Below, piece by piece: positions 27,291-35,479 of a stretch of DNA of 64,000 nucleotides (position 1 is the stretch's first letter; every line of letters begins with the position of its first letter). Origin of the DNA: Bhargavaea cecembensis (GTDB taxonomy: Bacteria; Bacillota; Bacilli; Bacillales_A; Planococcaceae); contig NZ_LQNT01000009.1 of assembly GCF_001619585.1 (NCBI RefSeq), positions 62,001 through 126,000 on the forward strand. Direction: 5' to 3'. Made by a program: the position numbers and the translations under genes. A model generated the notes under the pieces. That model saw nothing but the letters and a program-made list of their open reading frames with translations. It was not told where the DNA came from and did not search any database.

Positions 27291-28082
27291 TCAATCCTTT
27301 TTTCCCGTCTGAATGGAAGCCGGTTCGGTGATCCCGTAGATTCCGGCAATTGCCGAAACCAAATCTCCTTTACGGTTTCCAAACGTTGCGGTTTCTTCAA
27401 TCAGCCGGCCGGCGTGAAACCGGCGGCAGCGGTCCAGAATCCGTGCCGCAGCCGCCGGTTTGCCGTTGACGCCTCCCGAACGCAGGAAGGCATCCAGAAA
27501 CGGCGTGCGCCCGCCTTCATGGAGAATTCCGGCCTCAGCATTGAGCCGCAAGGCGGTCAGCCCGTGGCGGGCTGCCGCCTCATAGGACCCGTACCCCCGT
27601 TCCATGAGGAATGCGGAAACCGTCCCGGCTTCAATTGTTTCGACGTACGACAAAAGGTGTTCCGGCGAATCTCCTTCACGGTGTTCATAAAGCCGGATTT
27701 TCCTTTCACTCATCTCGGTGACCGACGTGGAGAGGCTGCGTATCAGCCGGATATCTTCCATTTCCGCAAGGATGCGGTAGTGGACGCCACTGTAGTAGTC
27801 CCCGGCCAGGACGGTCAGCTGGCCCTGCCGGCTTTCCGATGCTTCACGGCCGATCGAATCGTGGGCAGAGAAGGCGGCATATAGCGCTCCTGCCGCGACA
27901 GCCGACAGCCGGTCCTCCTCCACCCACCGTTCGCCAAACAGTTTCGGCATCAGAAGGGAAGCCAGGACCGGTACCGGGACAACAGGCCGGCCCGTATGCT
28001 TAAGAAGCGTACGGTTCGCCAGCACGCGGCTGATTTCATCGTTCAATTGTTCAACTTCTGTATGTAAACTTGTTGGATTCAT
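27291..28082 (-). CDS. hepS: Heptaprenyl diphosphate synthase component 1 HepS
   Basis: 263-residue non-catalytic partner of HepT, required for activity and chain length. Sequence is poorly conserved but [16 protein letters not shown] and [22 protein letters not shown] are characteristic of HepS/GerCA. It lacks the DDxxD motif, as expected. ATG 28082 is preceded by GGAGCGGCGG; an upstream ATG at 28097 would lack a site. Adjacent to menG and hepT in the usual order. Confidence 0.9.
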   Translation of the reverse strand: MNPTSLHTEVEQLNDEISRVLANRTLLKHTGRPVVPVPVLASLLMPKLFGERWVEEDRLSAVAAGALYAAFSAHDSIGREASESRQGQLTVLAGDYYSGVHYRILAEMEDIRLIRSLSTSVTEMSERKIRLYEHREGDSPEHLLSYVETIEAGTVSAFLMERGYGSYEAAARHGLTALRLNAEAGILHEGGRTPFLDAFLRSGGVNGKPAAAARILDRCRRFHAGRLIEETATFGNRKGDLVSAIAGIYGITEPASIQTGKKD

Positions 28083-28151
28083 CTTCCGCCGCTCCATTCC
28101 ACACGGATCTGACGGTTTACCGGCCGCCGTCCGGACAGCCGGAGCAGCCCG

Positions 28152-28373
28152 TCATTTCCGTGATTCGCCCTTCACCACGCCATGCGCGGTATGCACTTCC
28201 GCATCGCCCCGCACTTTAATGGCAGATACATGCTCGGTGAACTGAGCGACCAGTATTTCGCCGCTGTCCAGTTTCTCCGAATGACCGAATTTAGTGTCCG
28301 CCCCGCGGGTAAGGCCGATGACCTGGACACCGTCTTCCTGGGCTTTGATGACGACATAATCGTTTTGTGCCAT
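28152..28373 (-). CDS. mtrB: trp RNA-binding attenuation protein TRAP (MtrB)
   Basis: 73-residue subunit of the 11-mer ring that binds tryptophan and then GAG/UAG triplet repeats in RNA, blocking trp expression. Conserved residues are visible in VVIKAQEDGVQVIGLTRGADTKFGHSEKLDSGEILVAQFTEHVSAIKVRG, including the Lys/Lys/Arg RNA-contact set and the Gly/Thr tryptophan pocket. Downstream of folE as in Bacillus mtrAB. No trp gene and no GAG/TAG array was noticed in this window, so its targets lie elsewhere. Confidence 0.95.
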   Translation of the reverse strand: MAQNDYVVIKAQEDGVQVIGLTRGADTKFGHSEKLDSGEILVAQFTEHVSAIKVRGDAEVHTAHGVVKGESRK

Positions 28374-28442
28374 GTTCAGTCTCCCATCTATAATCTTTCA
28401 TATCATATCACAGTAAGGAACTGGCCCGCAAAATGCCGGCGG

Positions 28443-29012
28443 TCAGGACATCTTGATGAGCGAAATGACCTCCGCCCTCTTGCTGTCATCCTGGTCAAAA
28501 ACCCCGCGTGCAGCTGCGGTGACCGTCTTGGAACCCGGTTTCCGGATGCCCCGCATCGTCATGCACATATGCTCTGCTTCGACAACAATGTAGACCCCAA
28601 GCGGATCGAGCATCTCGGTCAGTGCATCTGCCACTTCCGCAGTAATCCGCTCCTGAAGCTGCGGCCTGCGGGAGACGGCCTCGACTGCCCGGGCCAGCTT
28701 GCTCAGGCCTGCCACTTCACCATTGCGCGGGATATAAGCCACGTGGGCCTTTCCGTAGAACGGAAGCAGGTGATGCTCACACATTGATTGGAAATGAATA
28801 TCTTTAACGAGGACCAGCTCATCGTGGTCTTCATGAAATACGGTCTTAAAATACTCCCGGGGATCTTGGCCGATGCCCCAGAACACTTCTTCATACATTT
28901 TGGCTACCCGTTTCGGCGTATCCAGCAGACCTTCACGATCCGGGTCATCCCCGACCGCCTCAAGAATCAGCCGGACCGCTTCTTCAATTTTCCCATGGTC
29001 CACTTTTCCCAT
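28443..29012 (-). CDS. folE: GTP cyclohydrolase I FolE (MtrA)
   Basis: 189-residue zinc enzyme that opens GTP to dihydroneopterin triphosphate for folate. [20 protein letters not shown], the zinc ligands in [20 protein letters not shown], and [22 protein letters not shown] are clear. ATG 29012 follows GGAGGGA; a longer in-frame reading to 29126 would run through the promoter. First gene of folE-mtrB. Confidence 0.97.
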   Translation of the reverse strand: MGKVDHGKIEEAVRLILEAVGDDPDREGLLDTPKRVAKMYEEVFWGIGQDPREYFKTVFHEDHDELVLVKDIHFQSMCEHHLLPFYGKAHVAYIPRNGEVAGLSKLARAVEAVSRRPQLQERITAEVADALTEMLDPLGVYIVVEAEHMCMTMRGIRKPGSKTVTAAARGVFDQDDSKRAEVISLIKMS

Positions 29013-29092
29013 TATCGTCCCTCCATATACGGAAAACACTTGCCGTAAAAGGCGCTGCAGCACGCCCGGCTTCTTTTCCGAATCACTCCTAA

Positions 29093-29121
29093 ATGTTAGC
29101 ACAACCGGGGGCCGGGTACAA
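29093..29121 (-). promoter_or_regulatory. Promoter of folE-mtrB
   Basis: -35 TTGTAC (29121-29116), 17-base spacer and -10 TAACAT (29098-29093), giving a leader of about 75 bases. Confidence 0.5.
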
Positions 29122-29188
29122 TTCACCGGTTCCTCCCGAAATCTGGGGCTTCATTCCCTCTTTTTGGACACTATTCAGGATATATAAA

Positions 29189-29230
29189 AGGACGGTCCCT
29201 CTTCCGGAACCGGAAGTGTGGGACCGTCCT
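29189..29230 (-). terminator. Terminator after hbs
   Basis: Perfect 11-base outer stem (29189-29199 with 29220-29230) with an inner seven-base stem (29201-29207 with 29210-29216), followed on the minus strand by TTTTATATATCC. It closes the highly expressed hbs gene. Confidence 0.9.
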
Positions 29231-29244
29231 ATGTAGTCAGGATA

Positions 29245-29517
29245 TCACTTTACCGCATCTTTGAGAGCCTTTCCTGGTTTGAACGCAGGAACCTTGCTCG
29301 CAGCGATTTCGATTTCCTCACCCGATTGCGGGTTGCGGCCTTTGCGGGCTGCGCGCTCGCGTACTTCAAAGTTGCCGAAACCGATCAGCTGGACCTTCTC
29401 GCCCTTGGCAAGTGCGTCGGAAATTGTGCTGAATACGGATTCAACAGCGTTAACCGCGTCTTTGCGGGAGAGACCAGTCGCTTCCGCTACGGAGTTCACC
29501 AAATCTGTCTTGTTCAT
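29245..29517 (-). CDS. hbs: DNA-binding protein HU (HBsu)
   Basis: 90-residue histone-like protein that bends and compacts DNA. Clear HU family: [47 protein letters not shown] (DNA-gripping arm with the RNP tip), and [15 protein letters not shown] 29517 is preceded by GGAGGTG; an upstream in-frame ATG three codons earlier has no proper spacing. Strong terminator after it, monocistronic. Confidence 0.97.
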   Translation of the reverse strand: MNKTDLVNSVAEATGLSRKDAVNAVESVFSTISDALAKGEKVQLIGFGNFEVRERAARKGRNPQSGEEIEIAASKVPAFKPGKALKDAVK

Positions 29518-29530
29518 ACCATTCACCTCC

Positions 29531-29855
29531 TCTCAAAGAGAAAGTTTGCTTAAGCATGTTCAAACTGTATCATAACCAAACCCGCACCGCAACAGGTTTC
29601 ACGGGCTTTCCGGGCGTTTTGGGGCCCTGATTTCCATGCTTCCCCCGATTGAAGGATGCTAAACTGCCGGATTGTCATTTTTCGTTCAAAAAGTGCGAAA
29701 ATGCAGTCTGGTTTTCAGCAAAAAACATAGGCCTGCCGGCAGTTTGCTCAAAGGTTCGGTTCTCTGCAGCTGATCATCTTCTATTATCTCAGGGCGCTGG
29801 TACACGATGAACCGGCTGAAGCCCGTTTTCCGGTTACGGTTTCCAATACAAAAAA
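29531..29855. other. Gene-free region between hbs and spoIVA with inverted repeats
   Basis: About 325 bases with no supported gene. A perfect 10-base inverted repeat, AAACTGCCGG (29661-29670) and CCGGCAGTTT (29736-29745), encloses a second hairpin (CATTTTTCG at 29676-29684 with CGAAAATG at 29696-29703). The right arm contains the palindrome CTGCCGGCAG. A possible hbs -10 TATGAT lies at 29574-29569 with no good -35. Confidence 0.5.
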
Positions 29856-29873
29856 GGCACCTCCACAGGTGCC
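29856..29873 (-). terminator. Terminator after spoIVA
   Basis: GGCACCT / AGGTGCC stem with a four-base loop, followed on the minus strand by TTTTTTGTATTGG. Confidence 0.88.
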
Positions 29874-29883
29874 GGGGATGAGT

Positions 29884-31362
29884 TCATAGGATGAACGTAA
29901 CCATGCCTTTGTTTCCGTCGTTGACCATCTGCTCCATGGTTTCGCGGATCCGGTTTCTGGCGCGTTCCGGTACCGCCGTTGTCTTGAAGCGGATGCTTTC
30001 TTTCATCACTTCATGCAGCGGTGTGCCGAACAGCTGGGTGGACCATAGGGCCTCCCGGTCGTTCAGATAAGCCTCTTTCAGATCCTTGAGCAGCTGGAGA
30101 CTGTGGAATTCTGATCCGATGAGCGGCGAGAACTCGGCTTCCATGTCGATCCTCATAATATGGAGTGACGGAGCCTTGGCCTTCATCCGGACGCCGAAAA
30201 AGTTGTTTTGCTTGATGAGTTCCGGAGGCGTCGGTTCAAAGTCGTGTATTACCGGGAGGGTGACCCCGTATCCCGTTTTCTTGGCGGATTCGATTGCTTC
30301 TTCATACTGGCCGAACGCTTCTTTCGACTTGACCGCGTCGCGGATGAACAGCAGCCAGTCCTTCTTCGTCCGGATCGGTTCTCCCATCATCTCGTCGCAT
30401 ACTTCGTGGAAAACGCCATCTTCAGTTTCGACGAGGATGTTCGCCTTGCCCTGTCCGGCATCGACACTGACCACTTCCGCACGGCGGACAAAATCCTCTT
30501 CCTGAATGGAAGCGGCAAGCCGCTGGACATCACGGATCTTGGAAACCGCGGACAGCCCATCGTCGAGCCTGCTTCTGATGGATGTGTTCAGATAATGATC
30601 GTCTGCCAAGACATCCATCCACTCGGGTTTCTGCAGCTCGATCTCGGAAATCGGGAACTCGAATAGCGCTTCCTGCAAGATCAGCTGGATCTCGTTGGCA
30701 TTCAGCTGATCCGCGCTGATGGCGATGACCGGCACTCCGTACTTATCCGTCAGTTCGTCGCGGAGTGCGACGGTTTCTGAGTGGGCAGGCATGCGGCTAT
30801 TCAGGACGATGACAAACGGCTTTCCGATTTCTTTCAGCTTGCCCACGATCTCTTCCTCAGCCTTTAGTGCGGCAGCCCTCGGAATGTTATTCACCGTGCC
30901 GTCCGTCGTCATGACGATACCGATTGTCGAGTGATCCCGGATGACTTTGTCGGTGCCGATGCGCGCGGCTTCCTCGAACGGCACAGGTTCATTGTGCCAA
31001 GGCGTATGGACGTATTTCGGACCGTCATCATCCATATGGCCCTTCACGCCGTCAATCACATACCCGACACAGTCCGCAAGGCGGATCTGGAATGTCAGGT
31101 CACCATCGCCGACCGAGATGCCTGTCCCCCGTGCCGGGACAAACTTCGGCTCTGCCGTCATGATGACCGGGCCAGGCGAACTTTGCGGCAGCTCATCCTG
31201 CGCCCGGTTCCTGTCCGCTTCCTCGACCATGTTTGGAATGACGACTTCTTCCATGACCCGTTTTACGAACGTCGACTTCCCGACCCGTACCGGGCCGACA
31301 ACGCCGATATAGATATCCCCGTCGGTGCGTTTTGCCAATTCTTCATACAATGCTTCGCTCAA
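29884..31362 (-). CDS. spoIVA: Stage IV sporulation protein A SpoIVA (spore coat ATPase)
   Basis: 492-residue ATPase that polymerises on the outer forespore membrane as the basement layer of the coat. The TRAFAC-type P-loop is VGPVRVGKSTF, the later switch region includes LADCVGYVIDG, and AHSETVALRDEL and the C-terminal NKGMVTFIL are typical. Length matches the family exactly. Starts with TTG at 31362, with AAGGAGG nine bases before. A sigma-E-like promoter lies about 30 bases upstream, in keeping with mother-cell expression. Confidence 0.97.
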   Translation of the reverse strand: MSEALYEELAKRTDGDIYIGVVGPVRVGKSTFVKRVMEEVVIPNMVEEADRNRAQDELPQSSPGPVIMTAEPKFVPARGTGISVGDGDLTFQIRLADCVGYVIDGVKGHMDDDGPKYVHTPWHNEPVPFEEAARIGTDKVIRDHSTIGIVMTTDGTVNNIPRAAALKAEEEIVGKLKEIGKPFVIVLNSRMPAHSETVALRDELTDKYGVPVIAISADQLNANEIQLILQEALFEFPISEIELQKPEWMDVLADDHYLNTSIRSRLDDGLSAVSKIRDVQRLAASIQEEDFVRRAEVVSVDAGQGKANILVETEDGVFHEVCDEMMGEPIRTKKDWLLFIRDAVKSKEAFGQYEEAIESAKKTGYGVTLPVIHDFEPTPPELIKQNNFFGVRMKAKAPSLHIMRIDMEAEFSPLIGSEFHSLQLLKDLKEAYLNDREALWSTQLFGTPLHEVMKESIRFKTTAVPERARNRIRETMEQMVNDGNKGMVTFIL

Positions 31363-31391
31363 ACCTTTCGCCCTCCTTTTCTGCGCAATTC

Positions 31392-31420
31392 ATTGTATGC
31401 ACGCAAAAAGCGCTTCATGC
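31392..31420 (-). promoter_or_regulatory. Sigma-E-type promoter of spoIVA
   Basis: -10 CATACAAT (31399-31392) matches the sigma-E consensus CATACAHT exactly; 14 bases upstream is GCATGAA (31420-31414), a partial match to KMATATT. The -35 lies inside the stem of the yphF terminator. Confidence 0.6.
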
Positions 31421-31435
31421 AAAAGCACGAAGCGC
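31410..31435 (-). terminator. Terminator after yphF
   Basis: GCGCTTC / GAAGCGC stem (31410-31416 with 31429-31435) with inner TGC/GCA pairing, followed on the minus strand by TTTTTGCG. Confidence 0.8.
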
Positions 31436-31436
31436 A

Positions 31437-32144
31437 TTATTTTTCTGTCATGAAGATCACTTGGCCTTCTTCATCGACCGTGTAAGGCAAGCTGTATGCA
31501 GGGAGGACCGGGTTCTCATCGTAAAGGATATGCCGGATATCCTCTCCAGGTTCAACATCGGCTTTTCCCGCATTAACTGCATCGTGAAGGTCTGCTGTGT
31601 AGTCAATATAGAAATCACCGTCCGAAGACAGGATAATCGGAAGCTCCCGTTCGCTGTACGGACTTTTCACTGTCGGCGCTTCCCGCAGGCCCATCGCGGA
31701 GAAGTTCGGCATGAATACGTCGGCTGTCAGCATCTCTTCGATCGGTACATGGCCGTTGATGCCCTTGCGGAGATTCAGCTCCCGGATTCTCTCGGGTCCG
31801 TGCAGATCGACGAGCTTTACTGTCGGGTTTTCTTCTGCGTTCATGATGACATACTGATAGATTCCTCCGGTTTCATAGGCATTGGATGGAATCTTCTCAA
31901 GATGGGCCGGTACGATTTTGGAGAAATCGATCGGATACTTGATGAACGCGTCCACTTCCTGATCCCGTGTCTTGATCGGCAACAGGCCTCCGCTGTTTTC
32001 GCGGTACTGCTCGACCGCAGACTGGACGGCCCTCAGCTGCTCCTCATACGGTATCGTGGTTTCGGCGCGTTCGTTGTCGGGATACATGCATCCCGACAAC
32101 AGGAAAATGGCGGCGAAAAGCATGATGATCCAACGTTTTTTCAT
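31437..32144 (-). CDS. yphF: YphF-like lipoprotein
   Basis: 235-residue protein with a lipoprotein signal: MKKRWIIMLFAAIFLLSGCMY, lipobox LSGC. The mature part, about 215 residues, has no motif I can assign; PYEEQLRAVQSAVEQYRENSGGLLPI resembles type II pseudopilin-like N-terminal helices, which is only an impression. The position between spoIVA and yphE matches YphF. The start at 32144 has GGGAGG nine bases upstream. Function unknown. Confidence 0.85.
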   Translation of the reverse strand: MKKRWIIMLFAAIFLLSGCMYPDNERAETTIPYEEQLRAVQSAVEQYRENSGGLLPIKTRDQEVDAFIKYPIDFSKIVPAHLEKIPSNAYETGGIYQYVIMNAEENPTVKLVDLHGPERIRELNLRKGINGHVPIEEMLTADVFMPNFSAMGLREAPTVKSPYSERELPIILSSDGDFYIDYTADLHDAVNAGKADVEPGEDIRHILYDENPVLPAYSLPYTVDEEGQVIFMTEK

Positions 32145-32149
32145 GCCGG

Positions 32150-32350
32150 TCATCCTCCCGTCGGTCCGCTGAAGACGATATAGACCATCGAGAAGAAACC
32201 AAAGAGGAGCAGCAGCCATGCTGTGAGGCTGAACAGGAATTTCAATAGTTTATTCTTAAGCTTATTGCGGCTGATCGTGATGAGGAGCATGCAGACGAAC
32301 ATTGCCCCCATTGCATAGAATGACAGCCACATTTTATCCAGGGATGACAA
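32150..32350 (-). CDS. yphE: YphE, DUF2768 small membrane protein
   Basis: 66-residue protein with two hydrophobic segments (MWLSFYAMGAMFVCMLLITI and FLFSLTAWLLLLFGFFSMVYIVF) separated by a basic turn, RNKLKNKLLK. Same size and place as B. subtilis YphE. TTG start at 32350, with AAAGGTGG upstream. Function unknown; linked with gpsA, yphF and spoIVA. Confidence 0.85.
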   Translation of the reverse strand: MSSLDKMWLSFYAMGAMFVCMLLITISRNKLKNKLLKFLFSLTAWLLLLFGFFSMVYIVFSGPTGG

Positions 32351-32380
32351 AACGGGTCCACCTTTCAGGCCCGGTCAGAT

Positions 32381-33403
32381 TCAGGACCAACCGGCCAGAT
32401 CTTCTGTTTCATGTTTTTTCATGCGGCCCATGAGAAGGTCCACCATATCACGCGGCTTTTCCCCTTCGAACAGGACGGCATAGAGCGCTTCGGTTATGGG
32501 CATCGGTACGCCGCATTCCACGGATAGCTGATGGGCAGCTTGTGTCGTCCTGACACCTTCGACGACCATCCCCATGCTGTCGAGCACCTCTTCCAGACTC
32601 TTGCCCTGGCCCAGCATATTGCCTGCGCGCCAATTGCGGGAATGCACGCTCGTGCACGTCACAATCAGGTCACCGAGGCCGGAAAGGCCGGAAAAAGTGA
32701 GGGGGTTGGCCCCCATCGCGACACCGAGGCGGGTGATTTCTGCCAAGCCCCGGGTGATCAGGGCAGCCTTGGCGTTGTCACCGAAACCCAGCCCGTCCGT
32801 AACGCCCGCAGCAAGCGCAATGACATTTTTTAGAGCACCGCCAATTTCGACACCAACCACGTCATCATTTGTATAAACGCGGAAGTCCTGATTCATGAAC
32901 AGGTCCTGAATCTGCCTTGCGTGCTCCATGTCCTTTGCGGCGGCCGTCACGGTGGTCGGCTGGTTACGGATCACCTCTTCGGCATGGCTCGGCCCGGACA
33001 AAACGACAATGCCTTTGCAGACCGCCGGGTCCAGTTCCTCTTCCATCACTTCGCTGATGCGCATGTGCGTATCGGGTTCAATTCCCTTCGAAACATGGGC
33101 GAACAGGACAGGCCTGTCCAGAACCCCGTTCAGTGTCCTGCAAACTTCCCGGATCCCCTTGGTCGGGACGGCCATGACAATGACGGATGCCCCGTTTGCC
33201 GCTTTGGCGAGGTCGTGGTCAGCCTTGAGTGATTCCGGCAGAACGGCCCCCGGGAGGTATTGTTCATTTGTATGCTGTTCCGTTATTTCTGACGCCTGCT
33301 CTTCCCGGCGGGACCAGAGCGTGCAGTCGTGCCCGTTGGATGCAAGGACGGCGGCCAGGGCGGTGCCCCAGCTGCCGGCACCCAACACGGATACTTGATT
33401 CAT
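32381..33403 (-). CDS. gpsA: Glycerol-3-phosphate dehydrogenase [NAD(P)+] GpsA
   Basis: 340-residue enzyme making sn-glycerol-3-phosphate for phospholipids. The nucleotide loop is [16 protein letters not shown]; catalytic and substrate region includes [38 protein letters not shown] 33403 is the conserved start ([10 protein letters not shown]), with GGAAAGGA upstream. Immediately after der. Confidence 0.97.
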   Translation of the reverse strand: MNQVSVLGAGSWGTALAAVLASNGHDCTLWSRREEQASEITEQHTNEQYLPGAVLPESLKADHDLAKAANGASVIVMAVPTKGIREVCRTLNGVLDRPVLFAHVSKGIEPDTHMRISEVMEEELDPAVCKGIVVLSGPSHAEEVIRNQPTTVTAAAKDMEHARQIQDLFMNQDFRVYTNDDVVGVEIGGALKNVIALAAGVTDGLGFGDNAKAALITRGLAEITRLGVAMGANPLTFSGLSGLGDLIVTCTSVHSRNWRAGNMLGQGKSLEEVLDSMGMVVEGVRTTQAAHQLSVECGVPMPITEALYAVLFEGEKPRDMVDLLMGRMKKHETEDLAGWS

Positions 33404-33425
33404 TGCTTTCAAATCCTTTCCGTCA

Positions 33426-34736
33426 TCAGCTGCGTTTTCTTGTGATGAGGCGGATCGGCGTTCCTTCGAACCCGAAGGCCTCTCTGAGCTTGTTCTGAAG
33501 GAACCGCTCGTAGGAGAAATGCATGATTTCCGGATCATTGACAAAAACGACGAATGTCGGCGGCTTCACCTGAACCTGTGTCATATAGTAGATCCGGAGC
33601 TTGCGTCCCTTATCGGACGGGGCAGGATTCCTTGTCACGGCATCTTCGATCACTTCGTTCAGGATGCTGGACTGGATGCGCAGCGCGTGGTTTTCACTAA
33701 CCATGTTGACGGTTTCAAGGATGGCCAGAACGCGCTGTTTTGTCTTTGCGGATACGAAGACAATGGGTGCATAGTCCAGGAACTGGAAATTCTTCCGGAT
33801 CTCTTCGGTCATCCGGTTCATCGTCTTCTCGTCCTTTTCGACCGCATCCCACTTGTTTACAACAATAATGACACCGCGGCCGGCATCATGTGCATAGCCG
33901 GCGATGCGCTTGTCCTGTTCACGGATGCCCTCTTCGCCGTTCAGTACGACGAGGACGACATCGGATCGCTCGATGGCACGGAGTGCACGGAGGACGCTAT
34001 ACTTCTCGGTCGATTCGTATACTTTTCCCTTTTTGCGCATGCCTGCCGTATCGATGACTTTGTACTTCTGGTCATCGTGGACAAAATCGGAGTCGATTGC
34101 GTCCCTCGTCGTACCGGCGATATCGCTGACAATGACCCGCTCTTCTCCGAGGAAAACGTTTGTCAGGGAGGATTTGCCGACGTTCGGACGTCCGATCAAT
34201 GAGAATCGGATGACGTCATCTTCAATCCTCTCCTCCTCGGTTTCAGGGAAGCTGCGGACCACTTCATCCAGCAGGTCGCCCAGGCCAAGCCCATGAGAAC
34301 CGGAGATCGGGAATGGTTCGCCGAAACCGAGTGAATAAAAGTCATAGATCATGTTCTGCATGTCGGGATTATCAATTTTGTTGACGCCGAGAACGACCGG
34401 TTTCTTTGTGCGGTAAAGGATTTTCGCTACCTGCTCGTCCGCTGCTGTCACCCCTTCACGGCCGTTCACCAGAAAGATGATCACGTCGGCTTCGTCCATC
34501 GCGATTTCAGCCTGTTGCCGGATCTGCTCCAGGAACGGCTCGTCCCCGATGTCGATGCCTCCTGTGTCAATCAAGTTAAATTCATGGTTCAGCCACTCTG
34601 CGGGGCTGTATATCCGGTCTCGCGTCACGCCCGGGACGTCTTCGACAATCGAGATCCGTTCGCCGACAATGCGGTTAAAGATCGTTGACTTGCCGACGTT
34701 CGGCCGCCCCACGATCGCTACAATCGGTTTGGTCAT
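33426..34736 (-). CDS. der: Ribosome biogenesis GTPase Der (EngA)
   Basis: 436-residue protein with two tandem GTPase domains and a C-terminal KH-like domain, needed for 50S subunit assembly. P-loops are [14 protein letters not shown] (near residue 10) and [14 protein letters not shown] (near 183); G3 elements DTGG and DTAGM; G4 NKID and NKWD. Length equals that of the Bacillus protein. First gene of der-gpsA-yphE-yphF. Confidence 0.98.
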   Translation of the reverse strand: MTKPIVAIVGRPNVGKSTIFNRIVGERISIVEDVPGVTRDRIYSPAEWLNHEFNLIDTGGIDIGDEPFLEQIRQQAEIAMDEADVIIFLVNGREGVTAADEQVAKILYRTKKPVVLGVNKIDNPDMQNMIYDFYSLGFGEPFPISGSHGLGLGDLLDEVVRSFPETEEERIEDDVIRFSLIGRPNVGKSSLTNVFLGEERVIVSDIAGTTRDAIDSDFVHDDQKYKVIDTAGMRKKGKVYESTEKYSVLRALRAIERSDVVLVVLNGEEGIREQDKRIAGYAHDAGRGVIIVVNKWDAVEKDEKTMNRMTEEIRKNFQFLDYAPIVFVSAKTKQRVLAILETVNMVSENHALRIQSSILNEVIEDAVTRNPAPSDKGRKLRIYYMTQVQVKPPTFVVFVNDPEIMHFSYERFLQNKLREAFGFEGTPIRLITRKRS

Positions 34737-35036
34737 CTGTTCCACCCTTCCGGTTTCTTCTTGTGTCATTATACAACAAAACATTTCAGTAAACAGATGT
34801 TAGCATTTAGTTTCACAAAACGTTGATATTACGGCATTTCTGAACATTTGAATATCCGGTCTGTTTTTTAAATAAACTTATTTATCTCCTATTATTATGG
34901 GGCTTCCGGGGGGCATTTACATAAGCTGCGAATGGTTTCAGCTGTCCTATGTTGCATTTAAAACAGAGTATACCCAAAAGTGCTCTTTAAGCAGGTGTCA
35001 CTCATCACTTTTGCCTTCATACAACCTAAAAAGGAG
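34737..35036. other. AT-richer spacer upstream of the L,D-transpeptidase gene
   Basis: About 300 bases, visibly richer in A and T than the surroundings. It should hold the minus-strand der promoter and the plus-strand promoter of the transpeptidase gene, but I see no confident pair of boxes. yphA and yphB, present near here in B. subtilis, are missing. Confidence 0.45.
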
Positions 35037-35381
35037 TTGGTCCTCATCGTCAAGTGGATTGATGTTTCTGTTTTAAAACATCAATTGAAGCTTTTTGACG
35101 GGAACAGGCTGATCAAGATCTACCCTATAGGGGTCGGAAGAATACTGACACCCACACCGGACGGGACCTATACGATCATTAACAAACAGCGTAATCCCGG
35201 AGGGCCGTTTGGTGTGTTTTGGATGGGATTATCAAAGCGTCATTATGGTATACACGGCACAAATAACCCATCCTCCATCGGTAAGCATGCCTCACATGGA
35301 TGTATTCGGATGCATAACCGTGATGTACTGGAATTGTCGGCCCAAGTTCCAATTGGAACCAAGGTCACCATTCATAGATAA
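35037..35381 (+). CDS. Small L,D-transpeptidase (YkuD domain)
   Basis: About 111-114 residues covering little more than the YkuD catalytic domain. The active-site motif [11 protein letters not shown] is present, with Cys as nucleophile and His before it; [12 protein letters not shown] and [12 protein letters not shown] are conserved. The family forms 3-3 cross-links or anchors in peptidoglycan. No signal peptide or LysM is seen, so how it reaches the wall is unclear. The start is doubtful: AAGGAG (35031-35036) abuts TTG 35037, and nine bases on lies ATC 35046; GTG 34980 has no ribosome site. Its plus orientation and AT-rich setting differ from its neighbours. Confidence 0.8.
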   Translation: MVLIVKWIDVSVLKHQLKLFDGNRLIKIYPIGVGRILTPTPDGTYTIINKQRNPGGPFGVFWMGLSKRHYGIHGTNNPSSIGKHASHGCIRMHNRDVLELSAQVPIGTKVTIHR

Positions 35382-35424
35382 CGAGTTCATGTATAGGCAG
35401 TCTGGACCCGGATCTGCAAAAAAA

Positions 35425-35455
35425 ACGGTAATGGCATGTAAATCGCCATCACCGT
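35425..35455 (-). terminator. Terminator after the S1-domain gene
   Basis: Eleven-base stem with one mismatch (35425-35435 with 35445-35455), followed on the minus strand by eight T residues. It may also stop plus-strand transcripts from the transpeptidase gene. Confidence 0.85.
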
Positions 35456-35479
35456 GTGTATTAGCTAATTAGATTTAAG

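Noticed and set aside
22000-29300. Search for TRAP-binding triplet arrays near mtrB and the aro genes
   Set aside because: No run of closely spaced GAG or TAG triplets was noticed on the transcribed strand.
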